Below are positions 15,762-25,370 of a stretch of DNA of 64,000 nt, in pieces. Below the pieces are notes generated by a model. The model was not told the origin of the DNA and did no database searches. It worked only from the letters and a program-made list of their open reading frames with translations. This stretch comes from Bacteroidia bacterium (GTDB taxonomy: Bacteria; Bacteroidota; Bacteroidia; J057). The position numbers were made by a program, and so were the translations under genes. Location: assembly GCA_033391075.1 (NCBI GenBank), contig JAWPMV010000001.1, positions 3,224,001 through 3,288,000 of the forward strand, in the 5' to 3' direction. Within the stretch, counting starts at the first letter, position 1. Each line of letters starts with the position of its first letter.

Positions 15762-16541
15762 TCATTTTCCTTTAAACTCCGCTTTCCTTTTTTCTACAAA
15801 GGCCTGAACGCCTTCATTATAATCATAGGTCTCGAAGGCTGCGAGTTGAGTAGCTGTCTCCAGACTGAGTTGAGATTCGAGATTATTTGTGAGGGATTGA
15901 TTAAAAGCTTTTTTGGTTAAAGCGAGGCCCTTTGTGGCCATTTTGGCCATTCTATGGGCAAGACTTAATGACTCACTCATGAAATCTTCTGCAGGCAGGA
16001 CTTTGTAGATCATCCCCATTTTTTCCGCTTCAGTTGCAGAAATTTTATCGCCTAGCATACTGATGGCCAAAGCTTTTTGAAATCCAATAAGCCGAGGAAG
16101 GAAAAAAGTTCCTCCACTATCCGGAATCAAGCCTATACCTGAAAATGCCTGAATGAAGCTGGCTTTTTCGCTGGCAAGCACAATATCACAGGCCAGAGCT
16201 ATATTCGCTCCTGCTCCCGCTGCTACTCCATTTACGGCTGCAATCACGGGCTTTTCAAGTTCTCTTATTTTGAGGATTATAGGTTTGAAATGCTCATCAA
16301 GAATTACCCGAAATCCCGGACGGTTTTCTTCATCGGTAATTTCTTTTAAATCCTGACCGGCACAGAAGGCTCTTCCAGTACCTGTAATAAGAACAGCCCT
16401 TACATCTTCCCTGCTTGCGCAAGTATCCAGAGCTTCCTGAAAAGCCAGAGCCAGTTCGCGGGTGACACTATTGAAAGCATCAGGCCGATTCAAGCTAATT
16501 GTTCCTACTCCCTCATTGATCTCGAATAGTAGTACAGACAT
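15762..16541 (-). CDS. paaG: 1,2-epoxyphenylacetyl-CoA isomerase PaaG
   Basis: The start is set at 16541 (MSVLLFEINEGVG), giving 259 residues, the usual PaaG length; the 33-residue upstream extension reads back into paaD. A crotonase fold with PaaG hallmarks: AFCAGQDLKE, VNGVAAGAGANIAL, QAFSGIGLIPDSGGTFFLPR. Both hydratase glutamates are absent while the Asp of IPDSGG is kept, as expected of the isomerase that turns ring-1,2-epoxyphenylacetyl-CoA into oxepin-CoA. The end VEKRKAEFKGK is typical. It follows paaD after 22 nt. Confidence 0.92.
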   Translation of the reverse strand: MSVLLFEINEGVGTISLNRPDAFNSVTRELALAFQEALDTCASREDVRAVLITGTGRAFCAGQDLKEITDEENRPGFRVILDEHFKPIILKIRELEKPVIAAVNGVAAGAGANIALACDIVLASEKASFIQAFSGIGLIPDSGGTFFLPRLIGFQKALAISMLGDKISATEAEKMGMIYKVLPAEDFMSESLSLAHRMAKMATKGLALTKKAFNQSLTNNLESQLSLETATQLAAFETYDYNEGVQAFVEKRKAEFKGK

Positions 16542-16563
16542 GTAGATATAGACTTTATTTTCT

Positions 16564-17055
16564 TTATAGACATTTAAAGTAGTCGAAAGGCTCCAGACAA
16601 TCTTCACACTTAAAGAGTGCTTTACAGGCCGTAGAACCAAACTGACTTACCATTATTGTATTTTTTGAGCCGCAATGGGTGCAAGTCACCATCTTTTTCT
16701 CACCCATCAAGGCTTTCTTATCTGCCGAAGCATCCAATGGAGCGGCTATCCCATATTCTTCTAACTTTCTTCTCCCCTCTTCCGTAATCCAGTCAGTAGT
16801 CCAGGCGGGAGCTAAAACCAATTTTATCTTTGTTTCATAGCCCCTTTTTTTCAAAGCCCTCACAATATCATCCCCAATCACATCCATGGCCGGGCAGCCA
16901 GAATAGGTAGGAGTGATACTCACTTTCAATTGTTTTCCTTCTACCTCAATATCCCGTACAATCCCCATGTCCATGATGGACAAAACAGGAATTTCAGGAT
17001 CGGATACCTCATAGAGATAGTCCAGAATCTCTTTATGTTGTTCGGCAATTACCAT
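16564..17055 (-). CDS. paaD: Phenylacetyl-CoA epoxygenase assembly subunit PaaD
   Basis: A 163-residue protein: an N-terminal DUF59/MIP18-like domain (SDPEIPVLSIMDMGIV, YSGCPAMDVI) and a C-terminal zinc- or Fe-S-type Cys cluster (CTHCGS ... CKALFKCEDCLEPF). PaaD is needed for maturation of the PaaABCE epoxygenase, likely iron-sulfur delivery to PaaE. The start overlaps paaC by 7 bp. Confidence 0.93.
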   Translation of the reverse strand: MVIAEQHKEILDYLYEVSDPEIPVLSIMDMGIVRDIEVEGKQLKVSITPTYSGCPAMDVIGDDIVRALKKRGYETKIKLVLAPAWTTDWITEEGRRKLEEYGIAAPLDASADKKALMGEKKMVTCTHCGSKNTIMVSQFGSTACKALFKCEDCLEPFDYFKCL

Positions 17056-17801
17056 TTCATATCGGGATAGGTCCGCTGCATATATTGAAGGTCAGCCAGA
17101 ATGTATCCTAATTCTTCTGTGTGAATGCCTTTTTTTCCACCTCCCTGATGCCAGGGAGTATCCGGAATCTCCAAAGTAGCTTCAGACATCACTTCTCTGA
17201 TCGTTTGGATAAATGCTTCTTTTACCTGCTCAAGGTCCGCTCCAATCTTATTCTCCTTCATCTCTTTGTCTATCTCCGTCTCTTCGAATAACTCCCCAGA
17301 GAATCGATAGAGGTGATTAACAGCCTCCTGCATCCTGGCATGACTTTCCTCTGTACCATCTCCCAATCTTATTACCCACTGACTGGAAAAACGGAGATGA
17401 TAGCTAACCTCTTTCAAAGATTTTGTTGCGATAGCAGCTATTTGAGGATCGAGACTTTGAGACAATTCTTCCAAAAAGGGTTTATGAAAGGCATCAAACA
17501 AAAATTGACGAACAATCACATAAGCAAAATCTTTATTTGGCTGCTCGACCAATAAGGTATTCCTGTATTGATTCGGGTAGCGAAGAAAAGCGATTTTATC
17601 TTCTGTAAGTTCTTCTCCTTTTAATTCTGCAGCATATTGGAAATAGCTTCTCACCTGTCCGAATAAATCCAAAGAAATATTGGTTAAGGCTATATCTGTT
17701 TCCAGGCTAGGACCATGTCCACAAAGCTCAGACAATCTATGCCCCAGGATCATGGAATTATCTCCTATCGAAAGTAAATATTGATACAGTTGATCCCGCA
17801 T
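17049..17801 (-). CDS. paaC: Phenylacetyl-CoA epoxygenase structural subunit PaaC
   Basis: A 250-residue ferritin-like helical subunit with the PaaC start (GDNSMILGHRLSELCGHGPSLETDIALTN trimmed to its key residues GHRLSEL and DIALTNI) and the later WVIRLGDGTEESHARMQ. It pairs with PaaA in the AC core and keeps the fold without the full di-iron ligand set. It lies 2 nt after paaB and overlaps paaD. Confidence 0.93.
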   Translation of the reverse strand: MRDQLYQYLLSIGDNSMILGHRLSELCGHGPSLETDIALTNISLDLFGQVRSYFQYAAELKGEELTEDKIAFLRYPNQYRNTLLVEQPNKDFAYVIVRQFLFDAFHKPFLEELSQSLDPQIAAIATKSLKEVSYHLRFSSQWVIRLGDGTEESHARMQEAVNHLYRFSGELFEETEIDKEMKENKIGADLEQVKEAFIQTIREVMSEATLEIPDTPWHQGGGKKGIHTEELGYILADLQYMQRTYPDMKW

Positions 17802-17803
17802 GG

Positions 17804-18091
17804 CTACATGTGTTTTAGTTCTTCTGGCAAATCATAAAAAGTCGGATGACGATAAACTTTGTCCTTGGCAGGTTCAAAGAGTTCGCCGCTGTTTTCCGGA
17901 TTGGAAGCGGAAATGTGTTTGGATTCAACTACCCAAATACTTACTCCTTCACTTCTTCGAGTGTAAACGTCCCGCGCATTTTCCATCGCCATTTCAGCAT
18001 CAGCAGCATGCAGGCTTCCTACATGGCGATGCTCCAAACCATTTTTGCTTCGAACAAACACTTCCCAAATGGGCCATTCTTTTTTATTCAT
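17804..18091 (-). CDS. paaB: Phenylacetyl-CoA epoxygenase subunit PaaB
   Basis: A 95-residue small subunit with the PaaB signature: WPIWEVFVRSKNGLEHRHVG near the start, AMENARDVYTRR, then SIWVVES. PaaB bridges two PaaAC units in the epoxygenase assembly. Tightly spaced, 11 nt after paaA and 2 nt before paaC. Confidence 0.94.
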   Translation of the reverse strand: MNKKEWPIWEVFVRSKNGLEHRHVGSLHAADAEMAMENARDVYTRRSEGVSIWVVESKHISASNPENSGELFEPAKDKVYRHPTFYDLPEELKHM

Positions 18092-18102
18092 GATTTAGCG
18101 GA

Positions 18103-19035
18103 TTATGCGTTTTGGGTAGATTTCTTTTTATCGGCATGCGCAATGGCGGCCTCTCTCACCCAGGCTCCATTGTCCCAGGCTTCGTTACGGGCATTGAGTC
18201 TCTCGCGATTGCATGGGCCATTTCCTTTGACTACCTGCCAAAATTCATCCCAATCAATCTCTCCAAAGTCATATTGGCCCTTCTCTTCATTCCATTTCAA
18301 ATCAGGATCCGGGATGGTCAAGCCTAAAATTTCAGCCTGAGGCACAGTAATATCTACAAACTGCTGCCTCAGCTCATCATTACTTTTGAGCTTAATCTTC
18401 CATTTCATGGATTGCTCGGTATGCGTAGAAACCGCATCCGGAGGCCCAAACATCATAAGGGATGGCCACCACCAACGATTTAAAGCATCCTGCGCCAATT
18501 GTTTTTGCACCTCAGTCCCTTCACAAAGAGTCAGCATGATTTCATATCCTTGCCTTTGGTGAAAAGATTCTTCTTTACAAATCCTCACCATAGCTCTTGC
18601 ATAAGGACCATAAGAAGTTCGGGTAAGCATAACCTGATTGATGATTGCAGCTCCATCAACCAACCATCCGATGGCTCCCATATCTGCCCAACTCAAGGTC
18701 GGGTAATTGAAGATGCTGGAATACTTGGCTTTACCACTATGCAATTGCTCGAAAAGTTCGTCACGACTGATACCAAGCGTCTCAGCTGCACTGTACAAAT
18801 ACAAGCCATGTCCAGCTTCATCCTGCACCTTGGCCAGCAAGGCTACTTTTCTCCTCAAACTTGGCGCACGCGTGATCCAATTGCCTTCTGGCAACATCCC
18901 AACGATTTCAGAGTGAGCATGTTGAGAAATTTGTCGGATATGGGTCTTGCGGTATTTCTCGGGCATCCAATCTTTGGGCTCAATATTTTGGCCGGCATCG
19001 ATTTTAGCTTGAAATGCTGCTTCTTGAGATTGCAT
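18103..19035 (-). CDS. paaA: Phenylacetyl-CoA epoxygenase catalytic subunit PaaA
   Basis: A 310-residue di-iron oxygenase subunit. Ligand motifs are visible: [11 protein letters not shown] (first Glu), [13 protein letters not shown] (ExxH), and [13 protein letters not shown] (second ExxH). It inserts one O2 atom into the aromatic ring of phenylacetyl-CoA to give the 1,2-epoxide. The C-terminus ([20 protein letters not shown]) is typical. It is the second gene of the operon, after paaE with a 38-nt gap; in many proteobacteria paaA leads instead. Confidence 0.95.
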   Translation of the reverse strand: MQSQEAAFQAKIDAGQNIEPKDWMPEKYRKTHIRQISQHAHSEIVGMLPEGNWITRAPSLRRKVALLAKVQDEAGHGLYLYSAAETLGISRDELFEQLHSGKAKYSSIFNYPTLSWADMGAIGWLVDGAAIINQVMLTRTSYGPYARAMVRICKEESFHQRQGYEIMLTLCEGTEVQKQLAQDALNRWWWPSLMMFGPPDAVSTHTEQSMKWKIKLKSNDELRQQFVDITVPQAEILGLTIPDPDLKWNEEKGQYDFGEIDWDEFWQVVKGNGPCNRERLNARNEAWDNGAWVREAAIAHADKKKSTQNA

Positions 19036-19073
19036 AGTATTTATGGTAAAATGCAGACGATAACAATCGTCCG

Positions 19074-20141
19074 TTATGAATCAAAATCAACGATTACTTT
19101 ATCTGATTTAGGTACAGACTGACAGGTCAGAATGTATCCGGCATCCAGTTCTTCTTTTTCCAGGGAATAATTCACTTCCATATCCACTTCTCCCTCAATC
19201 AGTTTTGCTTTACAGGTGCAACAAACTCCTCCTTTACAAGCGAACGGTAAATCAGCAGAGCGATCTAAAGCTGCATCCAGGATGAAGTCAGATCCCCGAG
19301 GGATTTTGAAAGTGAAACTTTTGCCTCCTTCTAATATTTGCACCTCAGACATAGCCGAATTAGCTGACTGGGATTTCCCGGGCTTCTTGCGATTAGCGGT
19401 AGACGTATTGAAGAGTTCAAAATGAATTTGTTTTGCCTCTACTTCTCTTTCCATTAAAAAATCTCTCAGGAGAAAGATCATTTCCTCCGGGCCACAAATG
19501 AAAAAATCATCTGTCCCTTTTATATCGAGCAGAGAATTAGCCAAAACTTCCAGTTTCTCCCTATCCAGTCTTCCATTAAAGAGGGGAATATTACGTTCTT
19601 CCTGGGTCAGAAAATGAAAGATTTCGAAACGTTGAAAAAATCTGTTTTTCAAGCCTTCAATTTCTTCTTTAAGGATAATAGAGGAAACGCTTTGATTGAT
19701 ATAGAATAATTTGAAACTGCTTTTAGGTTCCAGTTCCAAATGGGTTTTGATGATGGAAAGTATGGGAGTAATACCACTTCCTGCAGCAAAAGCAACATAG
19801 CTTTTTTCTTGAGAAGGATCGATTTCCGTATAAAATCTTCCATTGGGCAGCATTACCTCTACATGATCCCCGCACTTGAGTTCGCGATTGACAAAGGTCG
19901 AAAACTTACCATCCTCTACTCTTTTTACGGCTACCCTCCACTCCCCTTCCAAAGGACTGGAGCATAAAGAATAAGATCTCCTGACTTCCTCCCCTTCAAT
20001 GTCGGTTTTCAAGGTAAGGTATTGTCCCTGTATAAATTTGAAGCTCTCTTTTAATTCTTCAGGAATATCAAATACCACCGAAACACAGTCCGGGGTTTCT
20101 TCTCTGATTTCTTTAACCGCTAAGCTATGAAAGTGACTCAT
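19074..20141 (-). CDS. paaE: Phenylacetyl-CoA epoxygenase reductase PaaE
   Basis: A 355-residue three-domain reductase: an FAD-binding barrel with [10 protein letters not shown] (about 55-64), an NAD(P)-binding domain with [12 protein letters not shown], and a C-terminal plant-type [2Fe-2S] ferredoxin with [13 protein letters not shown] and the last Cys in ILTCQSVP. It feeds electrons to the PaaA di-iron centre. As the first gene of the operon it follows the promoter/operator at 20151-20201. Confidence 0.94.
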   Translation of the reverse strand: MSHFHSLAVKEIREETPDCVSVVFDIPEELKESFKFIQGQYLTLKTDIEGEEVRRSYSLCSSPLEGEWRVAVKRVEDGKFSTFVNRELKCGDHVEVMLPNGRFYTEIDPSQEKSYVAFAAGSGITPILSIIKTHLELEPKSSFKLFYINQSVSSIILKEEIEGLKNRFFQRFEIFHFLTQEERNIPLFNGRLDREKLEVLANSLLDIKGTDDFFICGPEEMIFLLRDFLMEREVEAKQIHFELFNTSTANRKKPGKSQSANSAMSEVQILEGGKSFTFKIPRGSDFILDAALDRSADLPFACKGGVCCTCKAKLIEGEVDMEVNYSLEKEELDAGYILTCQSVPKSDKVIVDFDS

Positions 20142-20150
20142 ATTGACACG

Positions 20151-20168
20151 CTAACTAACACTCGTTAG
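20151..20168 (-). promoter_or_regulatory. Candidate operator at the paa transcription start
   Basis: CTAACGAGTGTTAGTTAG (minus strand) has CTAAC/GTTAG arms with an 8-bp centre; a shorter TAAC/GTTA pair is nested. It begins 1 nt downstream of the -7 box and 9 nt upstream of the paaE ATG, so it would overlap the start of transcription. The form suits a repressor dimer (TetR-like). No TetR gene is in the window; the adjacent regulator is AraC-type. Confidence 0.45.
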
Positions 20169-20169
20169 G

Positions 20170-20201
20170 CAAATATACGGATTTCCACCTGAAGGTTGCA
20201 A
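20170..20201 (-). promoter_or_regulatory. paaE operon promoter, Bacteroidota type
   Basis: On the minus strand TATATTTG (20170-20177) matches TAnnTTTG exactly, with TTG at 20199-20201, 21 nt upstream, as a -33-like element. It drives the paaE-A-B-C-D-G run, with the operator directly downstream. Confidence 0.6.
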
Positions 20202-20247
20202 TATTTCTTCAAAAAAATGGATCGATAAGGGGCCGAGACTTACCCGA

Positions 20248-21162
20248 TCAGGATCTGTTGGCAAACATCAAATACTTCTTGGGGGTAACTCCAAATTTCT
20301 TTTTAAAGGCTGCGATAAAATGGCTGGAATTGCTAAAACCGACCTGATATCCAACTTCATTGACCCGAAGCTGTCCCAGATCCAGCATTTTCCGAGCCTG
20401 ATTCATCCGATAATCAGTCAGATATTTGTGTACGGTATTTCCGTATATATTCTTAAATCCAACCTTAAGTTGATAGGTATTCAAGCCGATTTCCTTCGCC
20501 AGTTCTTCTAAGCCAGGAGGATTGGCCATACGTTCGATGATGATTTGCTTTGCCTGACGAATTCTTTTCACATTTACCTCATCCAACAAGAAAGGACATT
20601 TTTCCATGCCTTTATCTTCTTCCCGGCTAAAGTAGAGACTGAGTATCTCCAGGATTTTGGCCCGATAATAAAGCTTGAGAGTATTTGAATTAAAGTCGAG
20701 GTTAAAAAGCTGATCAATCACCATTGCCAAAGCGGGGTTCAGGGGTTGATCTGCATAAAATTTCCGATTGATCTGCTCATTATTGAGGAAATGGATTTCC
20801 TCTGATTCTGCCAGAAACCATTGATGCAATTTCTGAACAGACACAAATAAAGCCATCAATTTCGCCTGAGGTTCCAAAATGATTTCATGTGGCAAGGCTT
20901 TTTCCGGATTGTAAAAGAGAAAGCTCTGATTAGGATTGAGTTCCTTTACATAGTTTCCCCGATGAAAAGAGAATTTCACACCTCCACGTGTACTAAAATA
21001 AAATTGAATCAATCCTGGATCCAACTCTCCTTGAACCTGAAAGGTCTCTTTATCAGGATTATAGGTTTTTGCAAGGGAAAGATCCTGGTCCAGCATAACG
21101 ATCTCAACTCGACTTTTTGCGGCATTTTGAGAAAGCACTGGAAGAAAAACGGGTTCAGGCAT
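20248..21162 (-). CDS. AraC-family transcriptional regulator
   Basis: A 304-residue regulator. The C-terminal 100 residues carry two helix-turn-helix motifs (GLEELAKEIGLNTYQLKVGF and VNEVGYQVGFSNSSHFIAAF) ending in FKKKFGVTPKKYL, the AraC/XylS signature. The N-terminal 180 residues are a beta-rich sensor-like domain. It is co-directional with the paa operon and ends 106 nt upstream of paaE. Members of this type are placed beside paa genes in other Bacteroidota; control of the operon by phenylacetyl-CoA or phenylacetate is an inference. The gene has its own upstream region shared with the divergent gene at 21304. Confidence 0.85.
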   Translation of the reverse strand: MPEPVFLPVLSQNAAKSRVEIVMLDQDLSLAKTYNPDKETFQVQGELDPGLIQFYFSTRGGVKFSFHRGNYVKELNPNQSFLFYNPEKALPHEIILEPQAKLMALFVSVQKLHQWFLAESEEIHFLNNEQINRKFYADQPLNPALAMVIDQLFNLDFNSNTLKLYYRAKILEILSLYFSREEDKGMEKCPFLLDEVNVKRIRQAKQIIIERMANPPGLEELAKEIGLNTYQLKVGFKNIYGNTVHKYLTDYRMNQARKMLDLGQLRVNEVGYQVGFSNSSHFIAAFKKKFGVTPKKYLMFANRS

Positions 21163-21213
21163 AGAACATTATTTATTAATAATACCAATTTAGGTCTTTT
21201 TTAGTTTCTTTTT

Positions 21214-21258
21214 AGGCAAAAAAAGGCAAAAGCTTTTTGGGGTATTTTTCTTTTGCCT
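21214..21258. promoter_or_regulatory. AGGCAAAA direct and inverted repeats in a divergent promoter region
   Basis: AGGCAAAA at 21214-21221 and again at 21224-21231 are spaced 10 bp, one helical turn. The second extends to AGGCAAAAG (21224-21232) and is matched by its exact complement CTTTTGCCT at 21250-21258. The set lies between the divergent araC-type gene and the T9SS surface protein, as a regulator binding array would. Confidence 0.4.
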
Positions 21259-21303
21259 GAATCCATTGGACATAATAAATATTTATTAAAAATTATCGGA
21301 TAG

Positions 21304-23229
21304 ATGCGTATCTTTAAGTTCTTAAGAGAAGACTGCATCATGCCTAGCAAAACAACGCTACTACTTTCTGTATCCTTATTTTTTCTTGTCCCTCTCTACG
21401 CCTATCCTCCTCTTCAGCTGGATAGCACACTTAGCTGTAATGGAAGTTTGGGAGATAATATATTTACCGATGGCGACTTTGGTTCGGGTGTTCCGAATCT
21501 GGTAACTGTAAATCCCCAGATTGCTCCCGGATATAACTATACCACAGCCGTTCCTCCTGGAGATGGCTTTTATACAATCACCAACAATACCGGTGCATGG
21601 CCCAATCTATATGGAACCTGGCTGGAGTTGAGAGATAATTCTTCTGATCCCAATGGTTACTTTATGGTAGTAAATGCCAGTTTTGAACCGGGACTCTTTT
21701 ATGAACAGCAAGTAGATGGATTGTGTGGAAATACCCAATATGAATTCAGTGTTGATATTATCAATCTCATCAAGAGACCCGTTACCGGTCATATAGACCC
21801 CAATGTAGATCTGCTCTTGGATGATCAGGTAGTACTTTCAACCGGAAGTATTGGGCAAACGGAAAGATGGAATAATTACAGTGTGGTATTCTGCACAGGT
21901 CCTAATCAAACCAGCATGAAATTATCCATCCGGAACAATGCTCCGGGCGGGACAGGAAATGACCTGGCCCTGGATAATATTCTTTTTCGTCCTTGCGGAC
22001 CGGATGCACTTGTAAGTCCGGCAGACACTTCCTATGTATGCGTAGATGATACCGATCAGTTTCTGTTAACTGCCAATATAAGTGATCCGGCATTTCAAGC
22101 AGTCAGATGGCAAAGAAGTACAGATGATGGAGCTAGTTGGCAAGACCTGCCCAATGGAGATCAACTGATCTTTCCTGTGACTAATTTTGCAAGTGGTACC
22201 TATCTCTATAGATATCTTTTAGCGACCGATAATGGGAATTTGGACAATGTTACCTGTCGGCTTATCTCTGCTGAAAAAACTTTGATAGTAGTACCCATTC
22301 TCTATAGTCAAACGGATACGATATGCGATGGCAATTCTTATTTCGTGGGAAATTCTGTTTATAAGCAGACCGGGATCTATGTAGATTCTCTTATCTCAAG
22401 CATCGGTTGCGACAGCATAGTGACTACTGATTTAAGCGTCTTGCCCAGATTACAGACAGAGCCGATTTATACAGTACAAAGTCCCAATTGCTTTGGAGGA
22501 AGTGATGGTTCCATCGTTATTACGGATGTACCGGATGGATATCCCCCATTCAGCTATATCCTGAATGGAGTGGATGTAAACAATACAGGAATATTCACAG
22601 ACCTGACTGCAGATACCTATCAGGTGATTGTAACCGATAAATTTGATTGTGATTTCCCTGCAACGATTGTTGTTCCAGCGCAGGACCCTTTTATTGTCAG
22701 CGTTCCGGAAGATACCAGCCTTTCATTTGGGGAGACCCTTTTACTCAGCAGCTTTTCGTCTATAACTAATGTAAGTTATAGCTGGAGTCCTACAGAAGGA
22801 TTGAGTTGTACAGACTGCCCAGATCCTATTGCCTCTCCTCCGTCAACTACCCAATACGTATTGCTAGTTGAGGATGATAAGGGCTGCACGGCAAGAGATA
22901 GTCTTACCATCGAAGTAACTAAAGCCAATTTTCTTGTCCATGCTCCTACAGCTTTTACGCCAAATGGAGATGGACAAAATGATATTTTTCATGTCGTCGC
23001 GAGAAGCCCTGCAGGAATTCGTCAGATCAGAAAATTTTCCGTTTTCAATCGTTGGGGAAAAATCATATATAGTGTCGATGGTCCTGCTGCAGGTCAAAAT
23101 GTCGTTTCCTGGAATGGCACTACTCAGGGAAAGTTTGCCCCACAAGGTGTCTATGTCTTTGTAATCGAAATGGAACTTATTGACGATCGAATCCTTCAAT
23201 ACAGCGGTTCTATTTCCCTATTACGTTAG
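21304..23229 (+). CDS. T9SS type B (gliding-motility C-terminal) surface protein
   Basis: 641 residues from the first ATG. The ATG at 21340 (MPSKTTLLLSVSLFFLVPLYAY) makes a better signal peptide and gives 629 residues. The mature part has a jelly-roll/CBM-like domain (about 45-240, NNTGAWPNLYGTWLELRDN), Ig-like segments, a SprB-type repeat (SPNCFGGSDGSIVITDVPDG near 395) and a C-terminal type B sorting domain starting TAFTPNGDGQNDIF with FNRWGKIIY and APQGVYVFVIE. Such proteins are exported by T9SS and displayed on the surface, often adhesins. The ligand is unknown. The stop is 22 nt before the next gene. Confidence 0.88.
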   Translation: MRIFKFLREDCIMPSKTTLLLSVSLFFLVPLYAYPPLQLDSTLSCNGSLGDNIFTDGDFGSGVPNLVTVNPQIAPGYNYTTAVPPGDGFYTITNNTGAWPNLYGTWLELRDNSSDPNGYFMVVNASFEPGLFYEQQVDGLCGNTQYEFSVDIINLIKRPVTGHIDPNVDLLLDDQVVLSTGSIGQTERWNNYSVVFCTGPNQTSMKLSIRNNAPGGTGNDLALDNILFRPCGPDALVSPADTSYVCVDDTDQFLLTANISDPAFQAVRWQRSTDDGASWQDLPNGDQLIFPVTNFASGTYLYRYLLATDNGNLDNVTCRLISAEKTLIVVPILYSQTDTICDGNSYFVGNSVYKQTGIYVDSLISSIGCDSIVTTDLSVLPRLQTEPIYTVQSPNCFGGSDGSIVITDVPDGYPPFSYILNGVDVNNTGIFTDLTADTYQVIVTDKFDCDFPATIVVPAQDPFIVSVPEDTSLSFGETLLLSSFSSITNVSYSWSPTEGLSCTDCPDPIASPPSTTQYVLLVEDDKGCTARDSLTIEVTKANFLVHAPTAFTPNGDGQNDIFHVVARSPAGIRQIRKFSVFNRWGKIIYSVDGPAAGQNVVSWNGTTQGKFAPQGVYVFVIEMELIDDRILQYSGSISLLR

Positions 23230-23251
23230 CAACCCATTCTCAAAAAATATT

Positions 23252-25345
23252 ATGCCTGAAATCCACTACAGAACTTGTAACCTTTGTGAAGCCTTATGTG
23301 GCATTGAAGTCCATCATGAAGATGGGGTTGTGACTAAAATACGGGGAGATAAAGCGGATCCTTTTAGCAAAGGACATATATGTCCCAAAGCTGTCGCTTT
23401 AAAGGATGTCTACGAAGATCCCAATCGTTTAAAGAAGCCCGTTAAACGCACAGAAAATGGATGGGAAGAGATCAGTTGGGAAGAAGCCTATGAGATGATG
23501 GTAAGTGGGATAAAATCTGTACAGGCAAAATATGGTACAAATTCCGTAGGAGTGTATCAGGGAAATCCCAATGTCCACAATCTAGGTTCCAGCCTCTTTA
23601 GCCCTAATTTTGTCCGTTCTCTCAATACGCACAATCGCTTTTCTGCAACCTCGGTAGATCAGCTACCTCATCATATAGTTGCCCACTTCATGTTCGGGCA
23701 TCCCCTGAGTATACCCATTCCGGATATTGATCGGACAGATTTTATGCTCATCATGGGAGGCAACCCGCTGGTATCCAATGGCAGCCTGATGACAGCTCCT
23801 GATTTTGCAGGTAGATTAAAAGCCTTACAAGCAAGGGGAGGCAAATTTATTGTGATCGATCCTCGTAGAACTGAAACTGCGGATAAAGCTGATGAACACA
23901 TATTCGTAAAGCCAGGTTCGGATGCCTATCTATTGGCAGCCATGCTTCATACACTTTTCGAAGAGAAGTTAGTAGCCCCTGGAGCCCTGGCAGATCATTT
24001 GGAAGGCATGGAAGGACTAGCAGAATATTTTGCTCCCTTTAGTCCGGAAGAAATGGAAAGCTTATGTGGAGTTCCTGCATCAAAAATCCGAAGCTTGACC
24101 CATGAATTTGCTCAAGCGGACAAAGCCGTAATCTATGGCCGTTTAGGATTAAGTGTACAGGTATTCGGTGGGCTATGCAATTGGATGTTTACGCTCCTGA
24201 ATCTGCTTACAGGGAACATTGATTCCGAAGGAGGAGCTATGTTTACGCAACCCGTTGTAGACCTCGTTCTTCAAAGGGGTAAAAAAGGGAAAGAAAGATT
24301 TGCAAGATGGAAGAGTCGTGTCCGAGGCCTTCCGGAGTTTGGTGGAGAATTGCCAGTTTCTGCTTTGAGTGAAGATATCCTCACTGCTGGTGAAGGCCAG
24401 ATCAAAGCCATGATCACCATAGCCGGCAATCCGGTACTTTCAACCCCGGATGGCGGGAAACTGGATACTGCTTTCGAGCAATTAGAGTTTATGGCGGCTA
24501 TTGATATTTACATCAATGAAACTACGCGTCATGCTCACCTCATCCTTCCTCCGACCACAGGTCTTGAAGTCGATCAATATGACATTGCCTTCCATGGTCT
24601 GGCTATCCGTAATACCAGTAAATTTTCAAAAGCGCTCTTCACCAAAAGGGAGGAACAGCGACATGATTATGAAATTTACCAGGAGCTCACGGATCGCATG
24701 AAAGAAAAGAAAAGTCCGCATTATACTTCCGAGCAAATGCTGGCCTTTGCCATCTCAGGCAGCACTTATGCAAAAGGAGGACTCAGTCTGGAAAAACTCA
24801 AAGAAGAAGTTCACGGAGTAGACCTGGGCCCCTTAAACCCCTGCCTTAAAGACCGTCTTTTAACAGATAGTGGAAAAATTGAATTGAGTCCGCAGCTTTT
24901 TCTTGATGACCTTAAGCGATTAAGATCGATGTATGAAAAAAGAAAAGAGGACGGAACTTCCTTTTCTTTGATCGGAAGAAGGCATCTGCGATCCAACAAT
25001 AGTTGGATGCACAATTCTCAAAGATTGGTCAAAGGTCCAGTACGTTGTACAGCTTTGATTCATCCTGAAGATGCCCGCTCATTGAAGATTGAAGATAAAG
25101 AAGAGATCAGGATCAGCTCGCGGGTGGGAAGTGTTGATATTCCTGCAGAAATTTCCGATGAAATCATGCAAGGGGTTATCAGTATTCCTCATGGATGGGG
25201 ACATGGCAGGAAAGGAATCAAAATGGATATCGCCAGTGCCCATGCGGGAGTGAGTATAAATGATCTTACCGATCCTCTATATATAGACGAACTCACCGGT
25301 AATGCTGCTTTAAATGGGGTGGCAGTTCGAGTGGAAAAGATTTAG
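23252..25345 (+). CDS. Molybdopterin-dependent oxidoreductase (DMSO-reductase superfamily)
   Basis: The start is set at 23252 (MPEIHYRTCNLCEALCGIEV), giving 697 residues; the longer frame overlaps the surface-protein gene. An N-terminal [4Fe-4S] motif CNLCEALC...GHICPKA is followed by molybdopterin-guanine-dinucleotide domains (MGGNPLVSNGS, VIDPRRTETADKAD, and a C-terminal TALIHPEDARSLKI...IPHGWGHG). The position of the metal-ligand Cys or Sec of formate dehydrogenases and Nap reads FSATSVDQLP, so the ligand is probably Ser or Asp. No Tat signal is seen, hence cytoplasmic. The substrate is unknown. Two SLC13 transporters follow within 26 and 23 nt. Confidence 0.85.
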   Translation: MPEIHYRTCNLCEALCGIEVHHEDGVVTKIRGDKADPFSKGHICPKAVALKDVYEDPNRLKKPVKRTENGWEEISWEEAYEMMVSGIKSVQAKYGTNSVGVYQGNPNVHNLGSSLFSPNFVRSLNTHNRFSATSVDQLPHHIVAHFMFGHPLSIPIPDIDRTDFMLIMGGNPLVSNGSLMTAPDFAGRLKALQARGGKFIVIDPRRTETADKADEHIFVKPGSDAYLLAAMLHTLFEEKLVAPGALADHLEGMEGLAEYFAPFSPEEMESLCGVPASKIRSLTHEFAQADKAVIYGRLGLSVQVFGGLCNWMFTLLNLLTGNIDSEGGAMFTQPVVDLVLQRGKKGKERFARWKSRVRGLPEFGGELPVSALSEDILTAGEGQIKAMITIAGNPVLSTPDGGKLDTAFEQLEFMAAIDIYINETTRHAHLILPPTTGLEVDQYDIAFHGLAIRNTSKFSKALFTKREEQRHDYEIYQELTDRMKEKKSPHYTSEQMLAFAISGSTYAKGGLSLEKLKEEVHGVDLGPLNPCLKDRLLTDSGKIELSPQLFLDDLKRLRSMYEKRKEDGTSFSLIGRRHLRSNNSWMHNSQRLVKGPVRCTALIHPEDARSLKIEDKEEIRISSRVGSVDIPAEISDEIMQGVISIPHGWGHGRKGIKMDIASAHAGVSINDLTDPLYIDELTGNAALNGVAVRVEKI

Positions 25346-25370
25346 GATCGCGCATAACACTACTTACTAC

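Noticed and set aside
15691-15765. N-terminal extension of paaH (CCNTRTPEHQNT-like)
   Set aside because: It translates the locus G repeat; the Rossmann motif starts correctly at the internal Met at 15690.
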